Part shown: piece after piece, positions 23,534 through 35,161 of the stretch | Layout: each line of letters starts with the position of its first letter | How positions within the stretch are numbered: position 1 is the stretch's first letter | Assembly (NCBI GenBank): GCA_021432635.1 | Contig: MU270081.1 | Coordinates: 318,318-382,317 of the forward strand | Source of the DNA: Thozetella sp. PMI_491 | Lineage: Eukaryota; Ascomycota; Sordariomycetes; Chaetosphaeriales; Chaetosphaeriaceae | DNA: 64,000 bases | Direction: 5' to 3' | Notes under the pieces: model-generated | Seen by the model: only the letters and a program-made list of their open reading frames with translations | The model's database searches: none | Told to the model about the DNA's origin: nothing | Made by a program: the position numbers and the translations under genes

Positions 23534-25590
23534 ATGTCTAGCACGGCAAGATATCATCGAGTGCCGTCAACCGCATGGATCGCCGACCCTGGCCAAGCTA
23601 GCGACTTTTCCCAGGACCACACAGACGACAAGCTCTATGCTACCGAAAAGGAGCAAGGCCCAACTCAAAACCACAATAGGCTTTCAGCGGCTGTATGGAA
23701 TTCCGCTATGTTCTGTGCCTCACTGATACTTGTATTGTGGCTGCTCCACATCGAGATTCCCCAGGAATTCGAAAGACCTCAAAAGACAGACAGGCCATTG
23801 GCAACAACAGTCAATGGGACATATGCCGGCCGCTTTAGTCCAGAATACAACCAATTCCACTTCTTGGGCATGCCATATGCGCAGCCTCCAATTGGGTCTT
23901 TGAGATTCAGGCGCCCTGTTCCGTTGCAAGAAACTTGGGACGACTTTCGAAATGCCACTAGTTACGGTTCAATCTGTCCTACATTGAATGTTAGAACACC
24001 CCAGTAATTTGAAGAATAAAGCGGACCAGGCACTGATACCATATTGGACAAATAGGAAGATACTATCGACGTTCCCCCAGGCAGGGAGGATTGCTTGACT
24101 ATCAATGTTATCACGCCGGCCTCGGCACGGATCGGCGCCGTAGGAGGGAAAAAGGACGAAAAAGATTTACTTCCCGTCGTCGTCTATACACACGGTGGTG
24201 TTGGTGAAGGCGGCGGCTCCGCTCAGGGCCAGTACAATTTCTCCTTCGTGGTAGCACACGCGGAAGCGCACGACATGCCCTTCATCGCCGTCTCCTTTAA
24301 CTACCGGCACAGGCTGCTAGGTTTCATTGCAAGCCGTGAGGTGCAGGCGACAGGCAACGCAAATCTCGGCTTATACGACCAACGCCAGGCACTACAATGG
24401 GTCCAAGCGAATATAGACTCTTTTGGTGGTGACCCGCGACGTGTAACACTCTGGGGTGGCAGTAGCGGCTCCGAGGATGTCGGACTGCAGCTAATAGCTT
24501 TCGGGGGGCGTGACGACAGCTTGTTTCGTGCCGCTATCATGATGGGTGGCACGTCAGTCGCACGACCTGAGTTCCGGCTCGTACCAGCTCAACAGTCATA
24601 TGACCGTTTCGTCGCTAAGACATCCTGCGCCGAAGCTGTGGATACTCTCGAATGTTTGCGCGGCCTCTCTTTGGAAGAGTTGTATACGGTCTTTAACCAC
24701 ACTGACGAGTCAAAGCAGGGTCTTGGGTTGGACATGATGTCGCAGAGCCTTCCTGCGATAGACGGCCAGTTCATTGAAACATATGGCAGTCGAAGCATCA
24801 AAGACAATAAATTTGTAAAGGTGCCCATTATGATCGGCGTTGCCTCGAATGAAGGGTACAACTGGATTGGCAGCAGCTGGAACTCGTGGGACGATCTCGT
24901 TGGTCATCTGATAGGTAAGTTTTATAATTTCTATCAACTTGCACTTCGAGAAATCGTAGCAAACGGCTCCTGACACAAAGATACCCAGGATCTTACCGGA
25001 AATACCCCGACTCAGTGGTCCAAAAGCTCTTGTCCTTCTACCCCGAGCGTCTCGACCTGAAACTCGATCTCAGGCCGGCTATAAAAAACATCACAGACTT
25101 TGCCACGTACATCCGAATGGAAGCAGTACTGGGTGATCTGGAGCACAATGCGGCTAAGCGCCTCATGTGCGATGCCTTCAGTTCATCTGGGATGGACTGC
25201 TACAGTTACCGCTTCGACGATACCGGTGCATTGAATGGCAGGAACCCCCTCCTCGGGGCTAGACATGCCGCTGACTTGGGGTCTGTGTTTCTAAACTTCG
25301 AGGGAGCTGGGCTGGAGCCCGGCGAAAACCCTTTCCAAGGACGCAACCAGAGCTTCTATGACTTATCAAGAACGATGGCGCTCATGTTCGCAGGCTTTAT
25401 CACCCAACTCGACCCTAACGCAGCATTTGCGAATGGAAGAGATCCAAAACCATGGCTAAAATACACCGTTGAGGAGCCGAGAAATATCGTGTTTAATGAG
25501 ACGGGGCCATACTGGATGGAGGTTGACGATGTTAGGAGAGAGGCAACTGACTATATCAACAGCATACAGGATACGGTGTTAAATAAATAG
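23534..25590 (+). CDS. membrane-anchored type B carboxylesterase
   Basis: Three exons (23534-23989, 24056-24914, 24989-25590) give 638 aa. A hydrophilic N-terminus of about 57 residues is followed by one transmembrane helix (MFCASLILVLWLL), which predicts a type II membrane protein with the catalytic domain in the lumen or outside. The esterase core has GMPYAQPPIGSLRF, EDCLTINV, the oxyanion-hole motif THGGVGEGGG, the nucleophile elbow WGGSSGSED (GxSxG, differing from the usual GESAG), the Glu in SNEGYNW and the His in GARHAADLGSVF, so the triad is complete. The family hydrolyses carboxylic esters; the substrate is unknown. It lies next to the DPDGV-repeat secreted protein, and a joint role is only a guess. 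Confidence 0.9.
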
Positions 25591-26273
25591 GGCTTGAATA
25601 TAGATGCATAAGGTAGATGTAATTAGTCGGTTGTAAAAGCATCCCAATCTTAAATTGCGTCATAAACCTGCCACACTAGTGCTTAATATAGCTTTCTAAT
25701 AATCAAGTTAGCTTTAAATTTACCATAATAGGTGATATCATCCAGACAATATTTATATTACTTAATTGTATGGGTCTTGGTAGGCTGCTAATCCTGAATG
25801 TTACACTGTACAATGACAAGTAACTAGGTATAAGACGGCAGACTAAGGTACCTTGGTCTTAGCTGTGCCAGGACCCTTGCTAGCTATCCTAGTTAGTGAT
25901 TCCCTTGATCAGATCTCTCAGGAGGGTAGATCCGTGTCCCCATATTTCTCCGGATCTAAACGCTTCCAGTGTCTGCTGTACAGCCACCCCAGCGTGGTTC
26001 TACAGTTCTCCAGCCACCCCTAGATGACTATTTAGCCTGTTGGGCGTCTGTCCTGATCGGTTAGGGTTGTCTATCATCGTCTATATGGATTCACTGAGCT
26101 GTAGCACCTCTAATTTAACCCTGTAGAAATGGTCTGGCGTTGACTGCAGCTTTTGTCGATCAATACATACGTGTTTACTAACAATCTAAAGAAAGCTGAA
26201 GTTGCCTAGGGTAAGCTTTAAACTAGTCGTGTTTCTCCTGAGCTGTACATGTAGTGGATAAACCTCCCCACGC
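25591..26273. other. AT-rich convergent spacer
   Basis: The spacer between the convergent esterase and repeat-protein genes. Its first 200 nt are conspicuously AT-rich. No gene was recognised. Confidence 0.45.
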
Positions 26274-26870
26274 CTAGAGCACCTCCCGAGCGCGCACACC
26301 ATCCGGATCGCGGGCCTTGACTCCATCTGGATCGCGGGCTTCGAAAATCTCCCGTGCCTTGACTCCATCCGGATCACGGGCTTTGACACCGTCGGGATCG
26401 CGGGCACCCAACATCTCCCGTGCTTTGACTCCATCCGGATCACGGGCCTTGACGCCATCAGGATCCCGTGCCTTGACACCATCTGGGTCGCGAGCTTCAA
26501 AAATCTCCCGTGCCTTGACTCCATCCGGGTCACGGGCTTTGACACCATCGGGATCCCGTGCCTTGACACCATCGGGGTCACGGGCCTTGACACCATCTGG
26601 GTCGCGAGCTTCCAACATCTCCCGTGCCTTGACTCCATCCGGATCACGGGCTTCCAACATCTCCCGTGCCTTGACACCGTCTGGATCGCGGGTTTCAAAA
26701 ATCCCCCGGGCGCGCACACCATCCGGATCACGGGCCTTGACACCATCCGGATCGCGGGCGTCAACAGCAACGCGTACTCCATCTGGATCACGCGTCTCAA
26801 GGCCTATGGCTGGGGCCGCAAGCGCCTGGGCGCAAAATAAGAGGATGAATGTTGCGGTGGTGGCGTGCAT
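26274..26870 (-). CDS. secreted tandem-repeat protein (16 RDPDGV repeats), family not recognised
   Basis: A single exon of 198 aa. Met at 26870 opens a clear signal peptide (MHATTATFILLFCAQALAAPA). Nearly everything after it is repeat: the hexapeptide RDPDGV followed by K or R occurs 16 times. Two modules alternate, ARDPDGVK (8 residues, 24 nt) and a 14-residue form in which ARE[I/M][F/L]EA (once G for E) precedes RDPDGVK. There is no cysteine after the signal peptide. Canonical Kex2 sites (KR or RR) are absent; the only regular basic positions are K-A-R. The layout (leader plus repeated short core) is that of precursors cut into many identical peptides, such as fungal pheromone or RiPP precursors. 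No modifying enzyme of the UstY/DUF3328 type lies nearby. The frame extends up to 27233, but only 26870 gives a signal peptide. Function unknown. Confidence 0.82.
   Translation of the reverse strand: MHATTATFILLFCAQALAAPAIGLETRDPDGVRVAVDARDPDGVKARDPDGVRARGIFETRDPDGVKAREMLEARDPDGVKAREMLEARDPDGVKARDPDGVKARDPDGVKARDPDGVKAREIFEARDPDGVKARDPDGVKARDPDGVKAREMLGARDPDGVKARDPDGVKAREIFEARDPDGVKARDPDGVRAREVL
26280..26790 (-). repeat. coding tandem repeat, 24-nt and 42-nt units
   Basis: The DNA of the secreted repeat protein is an imperfect tandem array. Copies differ mostly at third codon positions (Asp GAT/GAC, Pro CCA/CCC/CCG, Gly GGA/GGT/GGC) while the peptide stays constant. The array keeps a second frame and the opposite strand open too, which is a by-product of the unit being a multiple of three. 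Confidence 0.9.
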
Positions 26871-28064
26871 TGTCGTTGAAAAGTTTCCAATATGTTCGGA
26901 AAGGGTGGCTTTATTTCTAGGTTGCCCTCGACGGTATTGTGGCGGAATTCTTGAGTGGTGGCTAATTTGTATCTGAGAATGGTTGGATGACGATGATGGA
27001 ATGATGTTTGAATGATGATGAAGTTCAGAGAAGAACGCCATGAGGACTAGTTTTATAACCGCCGTGAAGCTAATGTAGGGAGGTAATGTGTATAGTGTAG
27101 TGAAGTAATGCGTGTAGTGTAGTAGAGGCAATGCGTATAGTAAGTCCGACGACTTAGTCGGGCAGGGGGTGTGCACCCAATGCTGACAGTCATCAATCAG
27201 CATAGTGTGAGGCACAGCAAGCACTCTGAGCACGCTCGCTCTGGCAGGGATTCTGCTAGTTGCAGATTGAAGTAGACTTACCCACCAAATGCGATATTCA
27301 AGGGTACAGGGATGCTAGCGCTAGCGCCCATTCCTCCATACTCAGCCAGAGTTCATCCTGCATGTCAAGAGTGCGGTGAGCCTAGGTATTCTCTCAGCAT
27401 AGGCTATCATGCTGATTTTCAGCAGGTCAGACAATGTGCGGCGGTTGCTTTGATCTTTCCAGACAATTTGTGCTGGCTTTGGCACACGCCTCAATATCTG
27501 AATAGGGCATATTCTATTTCGTTCTTCGCCCTGTAGACGCAGATACCATCAGCAGGTCCCCTCGGCTATTCTTCCATCAATCCATAATGACTTAGCTTAC
27601 ACTGACACCCTTCCGCAAGCTTATGCAAAGACCATGATGACATTGCTTATGAGAAAGCCATTTCTCTATTGTCTAATATTGTCTGGGCCAAAAATCGAGA
27701 TAGTGACTGCGTCGTATCAATATACGCAAGCTGATTACCATTACGGTTACAGACTCTTCGCGATACGCTAAAATGATACCAAAAAATTGACAATAGGGTC
27801 ATCGCGTTACCATTACTCTACCTGATTATTGGGAAAGGAACGATGCCGCGAGCTTAAGTTAACGGCTGCCGTGGCGATGTGACAGGATCTTTAGGATGGA
27901 GTGTTGCCTTGCGAGCTTATTACTAGCTAGGTCTGTTCAGAAACCTGCTGTTAAATAGTGGATTCTCAGTGGCTATACTTCAACGTAACCCGAGCTTCTG
28001 TTTTTGCGGAAGCACTTGCTTCTAGCTAATGGGTGGTATTTGCCATACCACATAGTCGCTACGA
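26871..28064. other. divergent intergenic region
   Basis: 1.2 kb between the repeat-protein gene and the ABC transporter, which are transcribed away from each other and could share control elements. Apart from a short direct repeat nothing was recognised. Confidence 0.45.
27080..27143. repeat. short imperfect direct repeat (about 24 nt, 2.6 copies)
   Basis: Successive blocks beginning GTAATGTGTATAG, GTAATGCGTGTAG and GCAATGCGTATAG follow each other about every 24 nt, roughly 220 nt upstream of the repeat-protein start. Confidence 0.55.
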
Positions 28065-31000
28065 ATGGCTTTCGCCACTTCTATCCCAACTCTGGGCCAT
28101 CTAATTCCCATCATCTCCTTGCATCTTTCACTTGTGTTTGCTTTGCTGTTGGTACGCCGTTATCTCGAGGTTCGCCTCCAGACTCCCAGCGCTGTCATCA
28201 CCCACTATCATCAAGCGCAAGTGGTAAGCTATCGAGTGGCCACAGAAGCAAAAAAATATTGCTAATTAGTGTGCCCATACCTAGTTTATAGCTCTTCTGC
28301 TTCCGATCGTTGAGCTTGTTAAACTTTTTGAAATTTCACAAGCTCTCACAACTGTACAAGGGAATTGGAAACTGTTAACGGCTATCGACGCGGCCGCCAG
28401 TCTATCCGCGACTTCACTGCTAGGTACCGTCTTGTTTCTCGAATGCTGGAGACAAGACACTCGACAATCTGATGTCACCACACTGAGCATTTTGACGTCG
28501 ATTGTGAGAAATTTGATCTACTTAACTCTTCCTGGAGCCCACTTCATACGCAATAGTGCCGCAGCACCACTTCTTCAGCTATGTTTGCAGCTCATTCTCC
28601 TCTGGCTCAAAGAGCAGCCACATCCAAAATTCACAGTAATTCACGGGGACGATAGTAAGCCAGATTCACTGGAATACACTAGCAGCTTATTACAAAGACT
28701 GTCATATCGCTGGGTTCTTCCTATCCTCGCCAAAGGTGCTTGCCATATTCTGGCTATTCAAGATCTGCCCGGTCTAGATCCGAAATTGTCCACCATTGCG
28801 ATTGCGGGTAATATTTCTTCAACATGGCGACAGAGAGGTACAGATCCCTTTTATACCTACACTGCCGCTGTCAGCTTGGGGCGATTCAAAGAGACGTGTG
28901 CTGACATTGACCATTCATTCATTGGTGAAGAGAGACCTGAGGGCAAGTGGTCACTATGCGTGGCGCTCTGGCGTTGCCTCGGTGCCATATTTATGTCGGT
29001 GTTATGGCCACGGTTGTTCTCAACCATATTTCGCTTTGCACAGCCCATTGTCATCCGCGAAACGCTTCGAACTGTCTCGACACCAGCTGAAGACAATGAA
29101 GATACTCGAACTAGAGTTTTCTGGATCATAGTTCTGGCAATTGTCGCGTATTTCGGTTATACAGTAAGTAGATTATAGTTTCCGACCACAGCCCCATTTC
29201 CCCTCGTTCTTTGATACAACCGCCAACACTTTGGCTCCTTTATTGCAACTGTGTAGATCTCGACAGTACAATTTGAACGTTCATCTATAAGAATAAAAAC
29301 GGCTATTCGGTCTGCCCTAGTTCATCTTATATATGATCACGTTTTAGAGGTACAAGCTTTGAGCGAGGGCTTTGACGGCGCCCCTATCACGCTTATGAGC
29401 GCTGATGTCGACAACTTTGTGCACGTTGGGGTGGCGTTGCACGACTTCTGGTCTTTCGGCCTCGAGTCCATCATAGCTGTGGTGCTGATCTCTCACGAAG
29501 TGGGCTATTTGATCTTCGCTCCTGTTTTTGTCCTCGTGTGTAAGAAACGTGGATTCTACGATGCCGAGCGCTTTAAATGGCTAACTTGGATCAAATCTAG
29601 CAATCTCAGCTCTCGGGGTATATTTAGCTTCGAGGCTGCGTGTAGCAAGCAAAAGCTGGTTGGAGGCGATAGAGGACCGAATTGGAGCCTCGTCTCACAT
29701 GATTCGTTTCATGAAGTCGATCAAGTCTCTCGGCTTAACTGAAGTGTTCTCGTCACGAATCCAACGCTTGAGAATGGCCGAGATTATGCAGGCTGTACCA
29801 TATCGATGGCTGGACGTGGTTTCTTCTTCTCTTAGTGAGTTCCCAGTTTATCAGTCACGAAACGTACGAGTAACCACACTCCATACCCGCGTCACTAACG
29901 ACTCATCAGTAATGTCTACACCTGCATTTACATCCGCTACTGTCTTGGTGCTACTAGCCTTGCTAATCAGACGCAAGTTTGATGCGGAGCAACTCTTCAC
30001 TCTCGTTTCACTCCTCAGTCTACTCACCTACTCGTACGCCCATGTTTTGAAAGCTGCTTCAACACTCCTCTCTAGCTTTGCAAGCTACGAGAGAATCCAA
30101 AACTACTTGCTGGAATCCACGCGGCTCGACCAGCGAAATCGTGTGGCTCAACACCCATCGCGATCTAAAACACTGCTACCAACGATTAGTCTGCAAGCCA
30201 TCAACGTCGAAATGCCGGACCAACCAGATCCAATCCTCCAAAATCTTGATTTGGATATTTTCACGGGTGGCATATATCTTATTCATGGTCCTGTCGGTAG
30301 TGGCAAGACAACACTCGCAAAAGCTATCCTTGGCGAGATACCTATTAGCAAGGGTACCATCAGCGTATCCTCTAAGAAGATGGGCTATTGTTCCCAGTCC
30401 CCATGGCTAGTAGATAGTACCGTTCGGGATGGAATTTGTGGTTTCGACGCGAAATTCGACTTAAATAGATATCAGGAGGCAATTCAGGCGTGTTGCCTTG
30501 ACCACGACCTAGCAAGTTTTAGTCTCGGTGACGAGAAGGGAGTAGGAAGCAGTGGCTTCAACTTGTCCGGTGGACAGAAACAAAGATTGGTAAGTGAGAA
30601 AAGCTCAATTTTTAAGTCAGAGGTACTCACATACATCTCAAGGCTCTCGCTAGGGCAACATACACGCATACCGATACTGTCATCCTAGATGACAGCTTTA
30701 GTGCTCTGGATCCCACAACTCGTCGAAATGTCATGAATCACCTTTTGGGAGCTGATGGGGTTTTCCGAAGAAGACATACGACTGTTATTTGGTTCAGCAA
30801 TGACGGTATAATACCTATCCCTTAGAGCCACATTGACTTCGCCAGTATGACTAATAGTCCTTGTAGTCCATGGGGCCGCTTTGGCAGATCGGGTGTTCTG
30901 CCTGAACCGCGGTCGGCTGGAAATGACGCAGCAGGCAGGCTCTCCGCAAACAATAGAGGAGAGAGAGACTTCCTCATTGCTCTTTGACCAATCCTCGCCC

Positions 31001-33454
31001 GGCAATCCTACCAATCATCAGCAGGTAGCGCAATTCAAGGCCAAAGAGCTGAGCGGTGTCAGTGATAATACTACGACCAATCCGACCAGAATGTCGGAAG
31101 ACATGTCCCTCTATGGTTGGTTTGACCGCTTTCCTCCTCTTCATGGATCATGGAATTGACTAGTAAAACATGGTTGCTGATTCAATACCTAGGTTTCTAC
31201 ATGCGAAGCAGCGGCTGGGTTAACACATGCGCCATGGTTGCATGCGCAGCCGGTTTTTCGTTCTCAACGACATTCCCTTCGTACTGGCTGAAGCTGTGGG
31301 TCGCAGCAGCAGGCGAACACGCAACATTCTACATAGTGGGCTGTGTCACCTTTGCACTCACGGCCTTTTTATCCCATACTGGCTCGTCATTGTACGTATT
31401 GATCATGCCTCTACTACGTTTGGGAAATGGAGAACTTGTCTCCAAACTAACAGAGGATGGCCTGCGGTAGTGCAGCAAACCTTCGCATGGCTCCAAAGGC
31501 AGCATCGACACTGCATAATAACCTCTTGAAGACCGTGTTACAGTAAGTCTGATGCTATATCGCGCATGGATTCGTTATTCATGGACGCTTCCCGCTGATA
31601 ACTTCAACCTGGAATAGAGCACCGCTCTCATATTTCTCAGTAACCAACGAAGGAACAATATTGAGCAGGTACGTGCTATCTATCGCTAGCCAAGTTTGCT
31701 CGCCTAGTTGTATGAGGCTAAGACGTCAAATAGATTTGGCCAAGACCTCCGGCTCATCGACACGGAGCTCCCGCGTTCATTGCATTCTCTAGTCAACCGT
31801 AATGGCCTTTTCCGACAACCGGTTCTTAATAGAATATGATACTGACACTATTATATAGAAATACTAACACTGACTATTCAGTTTGCAATCCTGTGTAGCG
31901 TTCAGAGATGGGTCACTCTTCTAGTTCCATGTTGCGTCTGTATCATATATACTGTCCGCGCAAAGTACCTGAAAACGGCGCGATACATGCAGCTCATGGA
32001 GATGGAATCTCGCTCAGACCTCTATTCATCATTCCTGGAAACGGTAAGAACTCACTCCTCAGTTTTGTTAATGGTTTCATCGGCAGCTGAAGAAGCGGGT
32101 AACTAATATCGATCCCACCTTAGATCCAAGGCGTCATGACCATCCGTGCAATGGGATTGGAGAATGAATTTCGAGAGCGAAACCTAGAGAGACTTGATGT
32201 CTCCCAGAGAGCGTTCTACATCTCCATGTCTCTGAAACGATGGCTTAACTTGATGCTCAATTCGATCGAGGCAGGAATCGCTGTAACCGTCATTGCGCTA
32301 GCTGTCCACTTCCGTGGCGTGGTAAGCGGATCAGATGTCGGTGTTGCGCTGAGCGTTCTCATTCAGACATCAGCAGCACTGCGCGAGCTCGTCTACTCAT
32401 GGGCGGATGTTGAAATTTCCCTGAGTGCCGTAGAGAGATTGCGGCAGATGGAGACTCTTACGCCCAGTGAAGATAACCCTTCCAAAACAGGGGTGCCTGA
32501 GACGAGTTGGCCAGCATTTGGAGAAGTAGAGCTCACAGACGTGTCGGTCTCATACGGGTGCGTTCCCTTTGCCATGATGCGTATAGCGGAGGACTAATCA
32601 TATTATTTGCTGGAAATGATAGAGATGGAAACTTAGTGCTCAATAAAATGAGCCTTCAAGTCTCTCCTGGACAAAAGCTAATTATTTGCGGCCGGACAGG
32701 GAGGTAAGACCGACACTGATTCCTCGGACAGGCAGATCTCTTGTCAAGACAAATAACCTAACACATTGAGTCTCGCAGTGGGAAAAGCACTCTCTTTAAC
32801 TCCCTCCTCCGTCTCGTGGATCTTTCGTCAGGAAGTATCAAGATCGACGGTGTCGATATTTCCCAGGTGCCGCGGTCCTTGGTTCGTCAACGCTGCTTCA
32901 TCACAGTGCCGCAAGAAACCTTTACTATCCCCAAGGAATCCTTGCGTTACAACCTTGATCTATACCAGAAGGGTGTCTCCGATTTCCGCCTGGTTCAAGC
33001 CCTCAGCAAGACTGGACTGTGGGCCAAGCTCACCGGCGCAGCAGACTGTCCACACAAATGCAACCGGGCCTCACTTTCCCCCTTTCTCGCTCGAACAATT
33101 CTCAGTTCGTCACTTGAGAGCTTGCCGCAGCTATCGAAAGGGCAGCAACAGTTGCTAAGCATTACACAGCTCCTTGTGGGAATGGATTATTTGGATTCTG
33201 ATATGAGTTTCCAAGAGGACGGAACGAAGACAAAGCCCATCTTGCTTCTGGATGAGGCTACATCTTCATTGGATTACATCAGCGAAGAGATAGTGCACCG
33301 AGTAATCGACGAGGAGTTCGTGGCGCGGGGACATACCGTGTTGATGATTTCTCACAGACCCGAAATTCCTGCCCATTGGTGGAGGCCCGGCAGAGATGCC
33401 ATCATACAATTGTATGACCGGGGTCTAAAGACACAGGGAAGCAATACTGGATAG
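28065..33454 (+). CDS. full-length ABC transporter, ABCC (MRP-like) type
   Basis: A gene of about 14 exons. Hydrophobic N-terminal segments (TMD0-like) lead to transmembrane domain 1 with ITLMSADVDNFVH. NBD1 has Walker A GPVGSGKTT, signature LSGGQKQR and Walker B TVILDDSFSALDP. Transmembrane domain 2 follows from YGFYMRSSGW through ILSRFGQDLRLIDTELP. NBD2 has GRTGSGKST (split by an intron), signature LSKGQQQ, PILLLDEATSSLD and H-loop MISHRPE. ABCC pumps export conjugates, peptides or toxic metabolites across plasma or vacuolar membranes. All introns from 29164 onward are in phase. The 5' end is not settled: the hydrophobic frame starting at 28065 does not join the next exon (28292) by its best donor (28224), and either a weaker donor at about 28160 or another start (28004) is needed. 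Confidence 0.82.
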
Positions 33455-33771
33455 AATTCCGGACATACAGATATATATACTTCCGACGACAGCAAAATTA
33501 GCTCTTTGATTTGTTAGCAGGTGAAGACAGTTACTGGAAAGATGGGAGGTCCGTCTTATGCACAGTGGCGATATCTACAGGCCATTCCGCTGTGCGACAG
33601 CGAGTATCATACAATATAGCAAACTCTCGCCTTTTCGGACTACTTAACCTGCCATCCACATCGGCTTCCTTATTTCAAGTTTGCGAGTTAAATCCCAACA
33701 GTTTAATTTTTGAAACTTCATTTGCTGGATCGTGACAACATGTTCCGTACGCTCTTGGCCTAGCCATGGCT
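33455..33771. other. convergent spacer
   Basis: The spacer between the 3' ends of the ABC transporter and the PTH11-like gene. Nothing was recognised. Confidence 0.45.
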
Positions 33772-35161
33772 TCACTCCTCGCCCGATCGATAGCTTGCTT
33801 CACCACTTTTGTTACTTCTCTGTGGTGACCCCACAGTGGTTTGGGATCTAGATCCTCTGGCTAGAAGACTTCTAATGACGGTGCCAAAAGACCTCGGGGT
33901 GGCAGTATCGAAGAAGGCAGGAAATGTGGTGGCACAGGCGCAGATCAGACCAATATTGATTTCGAGAACACTGTAGTTGGACGGATCAGTCACAGATGCT
34001 CAGATAGAATATATAATTGGGAAGGGTTAGAATAGGAGGCTAGAGAAGCGGATTGCACGTACGTCCAGTAGAGGACCTTGGCTGCCACGTAGGTTTGGTC
34101 CGGATTCTGGGCATACCAAAGCGATACCACAAACCGCATGATGCTGGCAACACAGGTACTGAAGAAGAATTAGTCTTGCGTATTGAGAAAATGCCCATTG
34201 TTGACAACCACTTCCAAGACTTACAATGCACCAAGCCCAAAGACCGAAGCAATTCTCAGGCGTCTGGTCCATGGCATGGTCATCATGAAAATTACCGGTA
34301 GGGGAAGTAACAGGATATAGAAGTCAGAAACTATGTTGAAGATGCCGGTAGCATATGGGAACGCAGCATAGCTCATGCATGTGCCTTGGATGGTCGGGTT
34401 CCATGTAGCTTCAATCGGCTTGCAGCGGAAGAGATCGACGAAGAAGATGATAATGTAGAAGAGGGAACAGACGACTATGCCAACCCAGATGCCCCACTTC
34501 GTGGCAAGGTCAATCTTGAAAATGCGCAGATACCCAAGGAGAAGACAGAGCTTGACAAACAGGACGAGGGGGAAATAGAACTTTTGCGAGATGACAAGCC
34601 ACTATGAATCACTAGTTAACGAGCAGGTACTTTTAGAAGTTGACGATACTCGAATACCTTAAGAGTTTCAAGAATCTCTGACGCTCGAATGTCGTACATG
34701 TGCATTCCAAAACCCCATACAGTCGCTACCACAAGTCAGTAAGGAGTCTCATTGGGACGGGACGGCAGACATCTTACCGTATGCCAGAACAACGGAGAAT
34801 GTAATGGAAAGAGCCTAAGTCGAATGAGCGAACGGTCCATATCCTGCGATGCTGCTGACATTCCTACCCATGATAAAATTGCGAACCCTAGAATCAGTCA
34901 GTAAGCTGGCTTCAATTTCGCGAACAGGACTCGATCAGACGTACCGTCATCTACCCCGACATTCTTTTTAATGACAGCGCGAGTGTATAGGCGTACAAGG
35001 AGTGCCAATGTAGTCACCGTAAGAACCACAGAATGTAGGATAATGTTCTGATGCTTGTAGTTATCCGGGCTGTTGAAGTCAGATGTGAACCCAGGCGGGG
35101 GCATAGCTGCCGGGACTTGGGTAGGGTCCATGGCCGCGTCAGATGGCGCTCCTGTTGACAT
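33772..35161 (-). CDS. PTH11-like integral membrane protein (SAT4/rhodopsin-type fungal family)
   Basis: Seven exons on the minus strand splice cleanly from Met 35161 (MSTGAPSDAAMDPTQV) to a stop at 33772. Segments in order: a helix LHSVVLTVTTLALLVRLYTR, then KKNVGVDDG; short exons carrying FAILSW, LSITFSVVLAY and GFGMHMYDI; a long exon with the loop WLVISQKFYFPLVLFVKLCL, helices, FRCKPIEATW and FNIVSDFYILLLPLPVI; then TCVASIMRF; and a last exon beginning TVLEINIGLICAC with a basic tail. This order (VDD, GxGxHxxD, CxPxxxxW, D-LPLP, IE-xIICAC) is the hallmark of the fungal SAT4/PTH11-like family. Some members act as G-protein-coupled surface sensors in host or substrate recognition; most are untested. 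The role of this copy is unknown. Confidence 0.88.

Noticed and set aside
26274-26870. Calling the repeat protein a Kex2-processed RiPP of the ustiloxin (dikaritin) type
   Set aside because: No KR/RR sites, no Tyr-containing core and no UstY/DUF3328 gene in the window; only the general precursor layout is shared.
26317-26976. Long open frame on the plus strand opposite the DPDGV array, and another on the minus strand (26186-26800)
   Set aside because: Both are by-products of a repeat unit divisible by three. They lack a signal peptide and consistent start context, and only the 26870-26274 frame has one.
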